36,765 bases of DNA, from assembly GCA_002297665.1 (NCBI GenBank), contig DBMS01000295.1, positions 1-36,765 of the forward strand, written 5' to 3'. Position 1 is the first letter of the stretch; every line of letters begins with the position of its first letter. The notes under the pieces were generated by a model. It was not told the origin of the DNA and ran no database searches. It saw nothing but the letters and a program-made list of their open reading frames with translations. The translations under genes and the position numbers were made by a program. Positions 25,232 to 32,803 of this stretch are shown here, in pieces. This stretch comes from Holophagaceae bacterium UBA692 (GTDB lineage Bacteria > Acidobacteriota > Holophagae > Holophagales > Holophagaceae).

Positions 25232-28200
25232 CTAGATGCCGGCCTTGTTGGGGTACGCGGGCTTCGCGGGCTGCTTGGGAGGATTCCTCTTCAGGGCGTC
25301 CTCCACTTCCTTGATCGCCCTGTCCAGCTGGGGATCCTTGCCCTGGGCCGTGAGGGCGGGATCGTCGATCACCTCGATGTCAGGGTCGACGCCGTGGCCC
25401 TCGATCATCCACTTGCCGTCGGTGGAGTAGATGCCGAACGTGGGAACGGTGATGTTGCCGCCGTCGATGAGCGCGGGGGCTCCGCTGATGCCGATGAGCC
25501 CGCCCCAGGTGCGCCGCCCGATGAGGGGGCCCAGGCCGGCCTGGCGGAAGTAGAAGGGGAAGCAGTCGCCGCCCGATCCGCTCCAGCCGTTGATGAGCAT
25601 GGCCATGGGGCCGTTGTGGGCGGTCACGGGCCACTGCCAGTCCTTGCCGTCCCGCACGCCCCAGTAGTTGAGGATCTTGCGGCCCAGCAGCTCGGTGAAG
25701 CGGTCGGGGATCTGGCCGCCGCTGTTGAAGCGCTCGTCGATGACCAGGCCGTCCTTGTCCCACTGGCCCTGGAACTGCCGCACCAGGTCGGTCTGGCCGC
25801 CGATGCCGGTGTCGGGCACGTAGATGTAGCCGATGCGCCCGCCCGAGGCCTTGTCCACGTAGGCGCGGTTGGCTTCGACCCAGGCCTGGTAGCGTAGCGT
25901 GCCTTCGTTGCCGATGGCGTCCACCGTGATGTCCCGGGCGCCTTCCTTCCCGGGCTTGTCGTTCACGGTCAGGAGCACCGTCTTGCCCGCCAGGCCCTGG
26001 AAGGCGGCCCAGGGGTCCTTGCGGGTGTCCAGGGGCACGTGGTTGACCGCCAGGAGGTAGTCGCCCTCCTTCACGTTGAGGCCGGGCTGGGCCAGCGGCG
26101 CCTTGGCGGCGGCGTCCCAGGGGGCGCCGCGAAGGATCTTCTTGATGCGGAACTGGCCGTTCTCGAGGGCGAAGTCCGCCCCCAGGAGACCCACGGCGCG
26201 CCGCTGGGGGATCTCCACGTCGCCGCCGCCCCGGTAGGCGTGGGAGGCGTTCAGCTCGGAGATCAGCTCGCCGATGACGAAGTTCACGTCCTCGCGGGTG
26301 GCGCAGTCGTCCAGGAGCTTGCCGTAGCGGGCCTTCATGGCCTTCCAGTCGACCCCGTGCATGCCCGGATCGTAGAACATGTCCCTTTCCAGGCGCCAGG
26401 TGTCGTTGAAGATCTGGCGCCATTCCGCGGCGGGATCCACCTCCATGGGCAGGTCGGCCGTGGGGAGCTTCTTGTCCAGCTTCTGGTCGGCCTTGATGTC
26501 CAGGAAGGCATAGGCGTCCTTGCGCTTCACGAGGACCTTGCCGCCCTCGGCCGCCACGGCCGCGCCGTCAACGTCGGCCAGGATCGTCTTCTCCTCCCGC
26601 TCCTCCAGGTCGTAGTACTGGAGGTTGCCCTTGGATTCCCCTTCGGGGTTCATCTGGGGGATGCGCCGGTACACCACCTTGCCCTTCACGGCGGCCAGGT
26701 CCGAGATGTTCCCGGCGGGGGGTGGCAGGAGGACCATGCGGCCCTCGAGGCCGTCCAGGTCGATGTCGACGGCCTTGGGGGCGGGCTTTTCGGCCTTCTT
26801 CGCGTCCTTCTTGTCCTCCTTCTTGTCTTCCTTCTTCTCCTCCTTCTTCTCGGCGTCGGCGTCGTTGCGCGCCGCCACGGGGGAGGCCACGTCCTTGCGC
26901 AGGGGGATGGCCGCCAGGCGCGTGGTGTTCGCGTAGATCCAGGTGGGATCAAGGTCGCTGTAGGTCGGGCTGAAATTCTGGCCCGTGGTCAGGAAGAGGT
27001 ACTTCCCTTCGGGATCGAAGGCCACGTCGCCGGCGTTGTAGTAGGCGGACGTGGCCTGGGTGACCTTCCCGTCCCGGGTGTCGTAGAGCTTGACCACCCC
27101 GTTGCGCCGGGCGGTGTCGATGACGTAACTGAACCAGCGGCTGTCCGAGGACCAGCTGCCGCGGAACTGCTCCATGGCGCCGTCCATCATGAAGAAGCCC
27201 TTGTCGATGGCCGTGACCTTGCCCGTCTCCAGTTCGCAGACGTGGATGCGCATGGCTTGGTCGCCGAAGACGACGCGCTTGCCGTCGGGAGACCACAGGA
27301 TGTTGTAGCGGAACCCGGGACCCAGGTGGGTCACCTGGCGCTCCTCGCCGGAGCCGTCCGCGGCCTTGAGGCACAGCTCGTATTCGCCGCTGCGGTCGCT
27401 GAAGTAGGCCACCTGCTTGCCGTCGGGGGACAGCGCGGGGAACCGCTCGGCCACGCCGGGGGTGTGGCTGAGGTTCATGACGAAGCCCCGTTCCGCGGGC
27501 ACCGAGAACACCTCGCCCCGGGCCTCGAACACGGCCCGCTTGCCCTGGGGCGACGGAGAGCCGCCGCGGATGAGCTTGGAGGCGTTTTCGGTGCGGGGCT
27601 TGAGGGCGGCGCGGTCGGTCACGGCCTCCACCTTCACTTCGGAGAGGGCGCCCGTGGCCAGGTCGATGCGGTGGAGCCGGCCCCCGGCCTCCAGGATGAT
27701 GTCGCTGGGCCCGATGGCCGGGAAGTGGACGTCGTATTCCTTGAAGAAGGTGATCTGCTTGAAGGCCTTGGTGGCGAGGTTGTAGGACCAGACGTTGCCG
27801 CGCTTGGCGGCGTCCCGGTCCGAAAGGAAATAGAGGGTGTCGCCGTGCCACATGGGCATGGAGTCGTTGGACCCGCCTTCGCTGGGCAGGCGCATGGAGG
27901 TCTTCTTCTCCAGGTCGTAGAACCAGATCTCCGAGGCCATGCCGCCCCGGTAGCGCTTCCAGGTGCGGAAGTCGGTGGAGATGGGCAGGTACGCCAGGGT
28001 CTTCCCATCGGGGGAGAGGGTGCCGAACTCGCCGTAGGGCACGGGCAACGCCTTGGGGATGCCGCCTTCCTTGGGCACGGTGAAGAGCTTGCTGAACCGG
28101 TCCCGCCCGGATTCCATGCCCGACGCGAAGAGGATGGACTTGCCGTCCGGGGTCCAGCCCACCACCCGGTCCGCGGCCGGGTTGTGGGTCACGCGCACCG

Positions 28201-28498
28201 GCACCCCCCCGCCCACGGGCATGACATAGACATCCATGTTTCCGTCATAATTCGCGGAAAAGGCGATCTCCTTGCCGTCGGGCGAGAACCGGGCGAAGAC
28301 CTCCTCCCCCTTGGGGGTGGAAAGCCTCTGGGCAAGGCCGCCGGTCTTGTTCACGACCCAGATGTCGGACGCATAGGTGAAGGCGATCCGGGTGGCTGAG
28401 ATGTCGGGGTACCGCATTAACCTTGCATCGATCTGGGCATGGGCCGAAGCCCCCGCCGCCAGCACCATCGGTACCGTCAACCAGGTCAACGTACGCAT
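25232..28498 (-). CDS. tricorn-like S41 family protease
   Basis: A 1088-residue exported protein related to archaeal tricorn protease, which degrades oligopeptides. Signal peptide 1-22 (ending ASAHAQ). Next comes a beta-propeller region of PD40/WD40-like repeats (about 30-540), with recurring FSPDGKEIAFS-type strands. A charged Lys/Glu/Asp linker (550-571) leads into the C-terminal half with a helical domain, a PDZ domain (near 800-880) and the S41 core. The catalytic set appears intact: Ser752/His753 (NASHAYRGG), Ser975 (SGSGGD) and Glu1033 (IEGHGVDPD). Their spacing matches that of archaeal tricorn (745/746, 965, 1023). The signal peptide implies a periplasmic site rather than the cytoplasm. 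The ATG has AAGGAG 6 bases upstream, inside a predicted hairpin. Confidence 0.93.
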   Translation of the reverse strand: MRTLTWLTVPMVLAAGASAHAQIDARLMRYPDISATRIAFTYASDIWVVNKTGGLAQRLSTPKGEEVFARFSPDGKEIAFSANYDGNMDVYVMPVGGGVPVRVTHNPAADRVVGWTPDGKSILFASGMESGRDRFSKLFTVPKEGGIPKALPVPYGEFGTLSPDGKTLAYLPISTDFRTWKRYRGGMASEIWFYDLEKKTSMRLPSEGGSNDSMPMWHGDTLYFLSDRDAAKRGNVWSYNLATKAFKQITFFKEYDVHFPAIGPSDIILEAGGRLHRIDLATGALSEVKVEAVTDRAALKPRTENASKLIRGGSPSPQGKRAVFEARGEVFSVPAERGFVMNLSHTPGVAERFPALSPDGKQVAYFSDRSGEYELCLKAADGSGEERQVTHLGPGFRYNILWSPDGKRVVFGDQAMRIHVCELETGKVTAIDKGFFMMDGAMEQFRGSWSSDSRWFSYVIDTARRNGVVKLYDTRDGKVTQATSAYYNAGDVAFDPEGKYLFLTTGQNFSPTYSDLDPTWIYANTTRLAAIPLRKDVASPVAARNDADAEKKEEKKEDKKEDKKDAKKAEKPAPKAVDIDLDGLEGRMVLLPPPAGNISDLAAVKGKVVYRRIPQMNPEGESKGNLQYYDLEEREEKTILADVDGAAVAAEGGKVLVKRKDAYAFLDIKADQKLDKKLPTADLPMEVDPAAEWRQIFNDTWRLERDMFYDPGMHGVDWKAMKARYGKLLDDCATREDVNFVIGELISELNASHAYRGGGDVEIPQRRAVGLLGADFALENGQFRIKKILRGAPWDAAAKAPLAQPGLNVKEGDYLLAVNHVPLDTRKDPWAAFQGLAGKTVLLTVNDKPGKEGARDITVDAIGNEGTLRYQAWVEANRAYVDKASGGRIGYIYVPDTGIGGQTDLVRQFQGQWDKDGLVIDERFNSGGQIPDRFTELLGRKILNYWGVRDGKDWQWPVTAHNGPMAMLINGWSGSGGDCFPFYFRQAGLGPLIGRRTWGGLIGISGAPALIDGGNITVPTFGIYSTDGKWMIEGHGVDPDIEVIDDPALTAQGKDPQLDRAIKEVEDALKRNPPKQPAKPAYPNKAGI
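26786..26851 (-). repeat. low-complexity Lys/Glu/Asp-rich coding repeat
   Basis: Codons 550-571 of the tricorn-like gene are almost all Lys, Glu or Asp, built from imperfect AAGAAGGAG/GAC units (a purine tract on the coding strand). It probably forms a charged flexible or helical linker between the propeller and protease halves. Such tracts can vary in length by slippage between strains. Confidence 0.75.
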
Positions 28499-28500
28499 CA

Positions 28501-28535
28501 GTATCTCCTTCAGGAAGGTTTCCTGAGGAGGATAC
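28501..28535 (-). promoter_or_regulatory. hairpin enclosing the ribosome binding site of the tricorn-like gene
   Basis: Read on the minus strand, two 16-base arms (28535-28520 and 28516-28501) separated by ACC can pair at 13 positions, plus one G-U, with two C-A mismatches. The inner seven pairs (TCAGGAA/TTCCTGA) are perfect. The 3' arm contains the AAGGAG ribosome binding site, and the start codon is only 2 bases beyond. Translation may therefore be controlled by opening of this structure. Confidence 0.5.
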
Positions 28536-28862
28536 CGGGCGGGGTGGGACGGGGTTTAGATTTGCAACGATGAATTCATGCGGAGGTTGGATGCGTGTGG
28601 ACGTTCACGCGAGTCCCGACCGTGTGCGTCGCAGGGTTCGATAGCCATCGTTGGCTCTCCGCTCGTTCCTCGCTGCAAGCCAAGGATGGCTAACGGGCGG
28701 GGATGGCCCGTCACGAAAGGCGCCGAGTTTGGAAAACCTCCGACAATTGGTTGGAAATCCCAATTCGCCCATCAGGCCGAACGCGATGTGCAGGCCTCCG
28801 GTCGAACCACGTCAACGAAGGAATACCTCCTCTGCTTTTACATCTGATTAAAGAGAAGGTTC
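28536..28862. other. non-coding interval with a palindromic, REP-like structured element
   Basis: Between the tricorn-like gene and the AT-rich gene pair I find no convincing gene, only inverted repeats. TAGCCATCGTTGGCT (28642-28656) pairs with AGCCAAGGATGGCTA (28678-28692) with one mismatch over a 21-base spacer. ACGGGC/GCCCGT (28693-28698 and 28706-28711) forms an abutting hairpin. AATTGG/CCAATT (near 28745-28765) forms a third. Tandem hairpins between genes are typical of repetitive extragenic palindromes or structured RNA. The interval must also hold the protease promoter, which I could not identify. Confidence 0.45.
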
Positions 28863-30053
28863 TCACTGAAGATTTGCGCCAGGGGGTGGCGAATAGGCAG
28901 GCCACCGAATCGGGGTTGAATCGAAATCCAATAGGTAGTGCCCCTTTAGTGGCTTTAATTGCTCCAAGAGGTATTCCTGATCTCCCAGCAGCTCGATTTT
29001 CATTTTCGATAGATCGATTCGGAAAAACTTCACCAATTTATTTCTGACTTCCAGTTTCGTCATTCCTCCATAAAAAGGTGACGATCTCACCTTTTCCAAA
29101 TAATCCGTGATGCCAGAATCCGTTATCTTGCTCCAGCTCGCAATCAGGTATATCGTGTCGAAGTTGCTGGGGAAAAATACAAATTTGGAAGGAAAGGTAT
29201 CACGAGGGATATAGACGGTCTTTCGCAGAAGACTGGGAACCCTGGTCAATCCAATATTTTCCTCAATGAAGTTGGCAGAGAGGGAGGTCCAGGGCGTAGA
29301 TAGCTCCTTTAATTTGAAATTAGAAGAATCATAGCACCAAATTCTGCCGAGTTCAGACGAATGCAAAATGAGAGTATCTGAAACCCAGAACGATCGTTTG
29401 GGTCCGGTGATGTGGCCTACCATTCCGATGGTATCGGCAATCGCGTTGGGAATTTCAATTTCCCTCTCTGGTTCAAGGGATGAAATTCCGTAAATAGAAA
29501 TGAACTTTAATGTGCCATCCACATAATAATCAAATGGATCTGAAAAGGCCCAATTATTAATCGGAACTTGCGGAGTGCCTGAGCATATCAGCAGAATTTT
29601 GCCCTCTGGAGAAATCTCGAATTGGGAAAAATTTCGTTTAGGAGCAAGGATCAATTCGGGATTTTTGGTTTCTTGAGATAGTTTGTAGATCTGGTCCTTA
29701 ATCCTGAAATACCAATGTCCAAAGCGAAATTTGAGTTGGTGGCGCTCGTCCCAAGCTCGCTTTTCTGGAATTTGTATTGGCTTTTCTTGAATTTCGTTTT
29801 TCAGGTTGGATATTATATATGTATTTTCGCCAAATATATAGCAGGAAGATTTAAAATCTGAAAATTGAATCTGGGCATCGCCGACTCCAATCGGGTAACT
29901 TGTAAAATACACAGATGTGAGATCAAACGGTTTTATTTTTACATTTGGATACTTGTTTGTTGACGGAGTCGATTCTGCGCAAATGGCTATCATGCCTTGA
30001 GTTGCGGCCATGAAAAAAATAGAACACGTGCATAAAAATTTGACCATTTTCAT
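28863..30053 (-). CDS. exported protein of unknown function, AT-rich gene
   Basis: I do not recognise this 396-residue protein. It starts with a signal peptide (MKMVKFLCTCSIFFMAATQG, cleavage likely near residue 27). The mature part is beta-rich with many aromatic and Ser/Thr residues, perhaps a propeller-like fold (for example QFEISPEGKILLICSG resembles one blade strand), but no catalytic motif is evident. I chose the ATG at 30053 because GGGAG lies about 9 bases upstream; the frame is open to 30104, inside the end of the gene before it. It follows the cysteine-rich gene by 19 bases, so the pair forms a small operon. Base composition is far more AT-rich than its surroundings (20 of 60 bases are G or C at 29821-29880), which suggests recent acquisition. 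Confidence 0.7.
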   Translation of the reverse strand: MKMVKFLCTCSIFFMAATQGMIAICAESTPSTNKYPNVKIKPFDLTSVYFTSYPIGVGDAQIQFSDFKSSCYIFGENTYIISNLKNEIQEKPIQIPEKRAWDERHQLKFRFGHWYFRIKDQIYKLSQETKNPELILAPKRNFSQFEISPEGKILLICSGTPQVPINNWAFSDPFDYYVDGTLKFISIYGISSLEPEREIEIPNAIADTIGMVGHITGPKRSFWVSDTLILHSSELGRIWCYDSSNFKLKELSTPWTSLSANFIEENIGLTRVPSLLRKTVYIPRDTFPSKFVFFPSNFDTIYLIASWSKITDSGITDYLEKVRSSPFYGGMTKLEVRNKLVKFFRIDLSKMKIELLGDQEYLLEQLKPLKGHYLLDFDSTPIRWPAYSPPPGANLQ

Positions 30054-30072
30054 TGAAACGGCTCCCGGGAAG

Positions 30073-30471
30073 CTATTGGCACTGCCTGTAAGACTGATGT
30101 TCACAGTGCTGAATGTCAGTCTTGCAGCACCAATAATTATTTTGATTATTGTCTGTTATAAATCCTCCTTTATAGTAGCTGGTCCTCACTATCATGTTTC
30201 CCACCCTCTCATAGGTGTCCGCCCTTTCATGGAGACTGCAGGGATTCATGCCGCCGCACCCCGACACTCCAGAACCCTGGTGCGTGCAAGCGTGGGTGCA
30301 AACAGCTTGATCAGGAGTGCAACCACCACCAGAAGTGTCGTCATTCTGCCCTTCGAAAGGGCTTTCTTTGACTTCGGGGCCATTACCCGTTGGTACGATT
30401 GCGTTTGCATAAAATGGGCATAATAGTCCAATTGTAGCAAGGATTCCAGTCGCAAACCGCAGACCACCCAT
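30073..30471 (-). CDS. small secreted cysteine-rich protein of unknown function
   Basis: A 132-residue protein with a signal peptide (MGGLRFATGILATIGLLCPF, cleavage near ANA at 22-24). The mature part has nine cysteines (51, 58, 62, 72, 78, 115, 116, 123, 131), several histidines and Gly/Asn-rich spacers. The pattern is not a CXXCH haem site or a known zinc finger; disulfide bonds in the periplasm or outside the cell are more likely. The odd number leaves one cysteine for an intermolecular bond or ligand. The ATG at 30471 has GGAAGG 4 bases upstream; the frame stays open to 30513 without support. It is the first gene of a two-gene AT-rich operon. I cannot name a family. Confidence 0.65.
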   Translation of the reverse strand: MGGLRFATGILATIGLLCPFYANAIVPTGNGPEVKESPFEGQNDDTSGGGCTPDQAVCTHACTHQGSGVSGCGGMNPCSLHERADTYERVGNMIVRTSYYKGGFITDNNQNNYWCCKTDIQHCEHQSYRQCQ

Positions 30472-30521
30472 TGTGCCTTCCAAGGTCGTTGTTTGTTGGC
30501 CTAGGGTAGTCAAAAGAAAAA

Positions 30522-30530
30522 TCTATAGCA
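30522..30530 (-). promoter_or_regulatory. extended -10 promoter candidate for the AT-rich gene pair
   Basis: On the minus strand TGCTATAGA reads as an extended -10 element (TG-N-TATAAT, 4-5/6 match), about 50 bases before the cysteine-rich gene. No good -35 box is 16-18 bases upstream, which is tolerated for extended -10 promoters. Confidence 0.35.
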
Positions 30531-30613
30531 ACCTTTTGAAGTCCAACCATTCAGAGCCTTGTTCCCGCATCGGATGCCGGTGCCCAGTGCCGGAGTGCCA
30601 ACCGAATGTGGGC

Positions 30614-32692
30614 TTAACGCACGTGCACGGCCACCGAGGTTCCAGGCCGGCCCTGGACCGCCAGCAGGCAGGCGTTCCGGGGCAGGTCCCCCGACGTCGG
30701 CCCGGGGGCCCTGCCCAGAGGGCACAAACGGGCGTCAAACACGGCCCAGTCGGCCTGGGGTGCGATCCTGATACCCCGGGAGCCGGGCGGGATGAGGCGC
30801 CATTCCGGCAGGCCCAGGGGGCCCATGCCCACCTTGCCGTCCCCCTTGCCCAGGGCCGGGACCGATGAAAGGGGCCGGAAGAGGCGACCCCCCCGCACCA
30901 GCCAGGTCCGGCCGTCCCTGGCCACCGGCACGAGGCGGTGGGCGTCCTGCCCGGCCGGGCCGGGAACCTGGACCTGGGGTTCGGCCGGCGCGCCTTCCCG
31001 CGGGCAGGTCACCGGGAGAAATCCCGGACCCTGCACGAACAGCAGGTCGTCCCGGCCCGGCAGCGACGCCAGGCGAAAACCCGGAGCGCGGATGAAGGCG
31101 GCGCTCTCCATGGATTCGTTGGCCAGGAGCCAGAGGGTTTCCCTCCAGGCCTCCAGGAGGGGATCCGGCTTGCCCGCGGGGGCGAGGCGTTCGGCCAGGA
31201 TCCGGTCGTCCAGGTAGAAACGGGAGGGCAAGCGCTGGACCAGGTACCGTCCCTCCCTCCGGGCATGGAATAGGTACCGGGCCTGTGCGGGCTCCGCCGA
31301 CGCGAACCAGCCGTCCGCGCAGGGCCGCAGGTCGGGGGCCAGGGAACGCCAGGTCCGGTTCTCCGGGTCGAAGCGGTCCAGGTCCAGCGTCCCGAGGAAC
31401 CGGCCCGGGCGCACCCGGTAGGCCGCGGCCGGCGAAGCGTAGATTCCGTCGAGTCCGCCTTGCGCCGCCGGTGCCCCTTCCGGTCCCGGGCAGTCGGGCC
31501 ATGGAGGGGGATCGGGCATCCCCCCGATGCGGCCCCGCTCCACCAGGGCCCTCATGAGGACGCGTTCGGCGATGCGCGAGGCCTCCTCGGCGCCCAGACC
31601 GGTGGCGCCGGCCACGAAGACCCCCATGCGCTCGCCGGGAACGAGGATCATGGCGCTGCCGTAGTGGGGCGTCTGGCCGCCGATGCTCCACGCGCGCAGG
31701 CCGACGGCGCTGAAGGCCGGGTGCTCCACCGTGTCCCAGCCCAGCCCCGAGGCCGCGAACGCCGGGAACGGATCCGGTTCGTCAGGATTCCGGGCCCTGC
31801 CCAGGGCGGCCACGGCCTCGCTGGAAAGGACGCGCTCCCGCTTCAGGACGCCGCCTTCCAGCAGCATCGCCATCAGGCGTCCCATGGCCGGGGCGCTGGC
31901 GTAGAACCCGCAGGCCCCATGGGCGTTGGCGAACTCCAGGGGCTGCTGCCGGGCGCCGTCGAAGGCCCGTGCGTAGGGATCCTCCCGCGGCCCCGGGTCG
32001 GGCACGAAGGCGCAGTCCCCCATGCCGAGGGGATCCAGAATGGCCTTCTGGACGTAGGCGGGATAGGCCAGGCCCGTGACCTTTTCCACCAGTGCCGCCA
32101 GGACGGTGAATCCATCGCCCGACGGAACGGTCTGGGTTCCGGGTGGGAACAAAGGCCTCTGCAGGTTCAGGGATTCCAGGACCTGCGCCGCGTACCCAGG
32201 AATGGGGCGGGTCGTGAACAGGTTGCGCAACCCGGTCCCAGGGATGCCGGAGGTCTGGGAGAGCAGCATCTCGAGCGTGATGGCGGCGGCCTCGGGCGCG
32301 TCCATGCGGAAGTCCGGCAGGTGCGCCCCCACCGGGTCTCCCAGGCCTACCCGTCCCTCGTCCACCAGTTGGAGCACCGCGATCGCCGCCAGGATGCGGC
32401 CGGTCTGGCCCAGCCCGAAGCGCGTCGCCGTGGTGGCAGCCAGGGGCCTTCCCCCCGGCCCGGGCGCCAGGGCCCGGTAGCCGAAGGCCTCTTCCCAGGG
32501 AAACCGGTCGCCGTCCACCAGGCAGATGGAGATGGAGGTGGCCCCGCGGGCGCCCATGGCCTCCCGCGCGGCCGCCGCGCCTTCGGTGGAGGCGAAGAAA
32601 TGCAGGTCGGGAATTTTGGCGCCCAGGGCAAAGGGCAGAAAAAGGAGCGACACCACGCCCCAGTGGGACCGGATCGAACGGGGCGGTGCCAT
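30614..32692 (-). CDS. beta-lactamase-fold serine hydrolase homologue, probably inactive
   Basis: A 692-residue exported protein. The signal segment is near residues 10-25. Residues about 40-390 follow the class C beta-lactamase / penicillin-binding-protein-like fold (AIAVLQLVDEGRVGLGDPV, LLSQTSGIPG, PLGMGDCAF, GLGWD). About 300 further residues form a C-terminal region I do not recognise. The catalytic SXXK site is replaced: where family members read G-S-V-S-K-T, this protein has GQTGRI, so Gly98-Arg99 replace Ser-Lys. The Tyr-X-Asn motif reads Pro190-Ser-Gly, and the third motif (HTG/KTG) is also lost near 335-345. The ATG at 32692 has GGAGG 5 bases upstream. The frame itself is intact, so it is not an obvious pseudogene. 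It lies 111 bases after acs on the same strand. Confidence 0.8.
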   Translation of the reverse strand: MAPPRSIRSHWGVVSLLFLPFALGAKIPDLHFFASTEGAAAAREAMGARGATSISICLVDGDRFPWEEAFGYRALAPGPGGRPLAATTATRFGLGQTGRILAAIAVLQLVDEGRVGLGDPVGAHLPDFRMDAPEAAAITLEMLLSQTSGIPGTGLRNLFTTRPIPGYAAQVLESLNLQRPLFPPGTQTVPSGDGFTVLAALVEKVTGLAYPAYVQKAILDPLGMGDCAFVPDPGPREDPYARAFDGARQQPLEFANAHGACGFYASAPAMGRLMAMLLEGGVLKRERVLSSEAVAALGRARNPDEPDPFPAFAASGLGWDTVEHPAFSAVGLRAWSIGGQTPHYGSAMILVPGERMGVFVAGATGLGAEEASRIAERVLMRALVERGRIGGMPDPPPWPDCPGPEGAPAAQGGLDGIYASPAAAYRVRPGRFLGTLDLDRFDPENRTWRSLAPDLRPCADGWFASAEPAQARYLFHARREGRYLVQRLPSRFYLDDRILAERLAPAGKPDPLLEAWRETLWLLANESMESAAFIRAPGFRLASLPGRDDLLFVQGPGFLPVTCPREGAPAEPQVQVPGPAGQDAHRLVPVARDGRTWLVRGGRLFRPLSSVPALGKGDGKVGMGPLGLPEWRLIPPGSRGIRIAPQADWAVFDARLCPLGRAPGPTSGDLPRNACLLAVQGRPGTSVAVHVR

Positions 32693-32803
32693 GGAAGCCT
32701 CCCAGGTCTGCATGGGTGAGGCCCAGCCGGGTCCGCCCTTGCTCCATAGCTGCCGGAATCAGGCCAGGGGATTCACCGCCCGTGGATCCCCCCGATGGCC
32801 CCG

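Noticed and set aside
28693..28711. Intrinsic terminator or integron attC site near the AT-rich island
   Set aside because: The stem lacks a T run, the flanking bases do not match the paired attC core sites, and no integrase gene is present.
28703..29047. 114-codon plus-strand frame between the protease and the AT-rich gene
   Set aside because: It overlaps the 3' end of the unknown exported gene antisense, has no good ribosome binding site, and passes through a palindromic element; more likely non-coding.
30614..32692. Active beta-lactamase or resistance gene
   Set aside because: The catalytic serine and lysine are replaced by glycine and arginine, and the other active-site motifs are missing.
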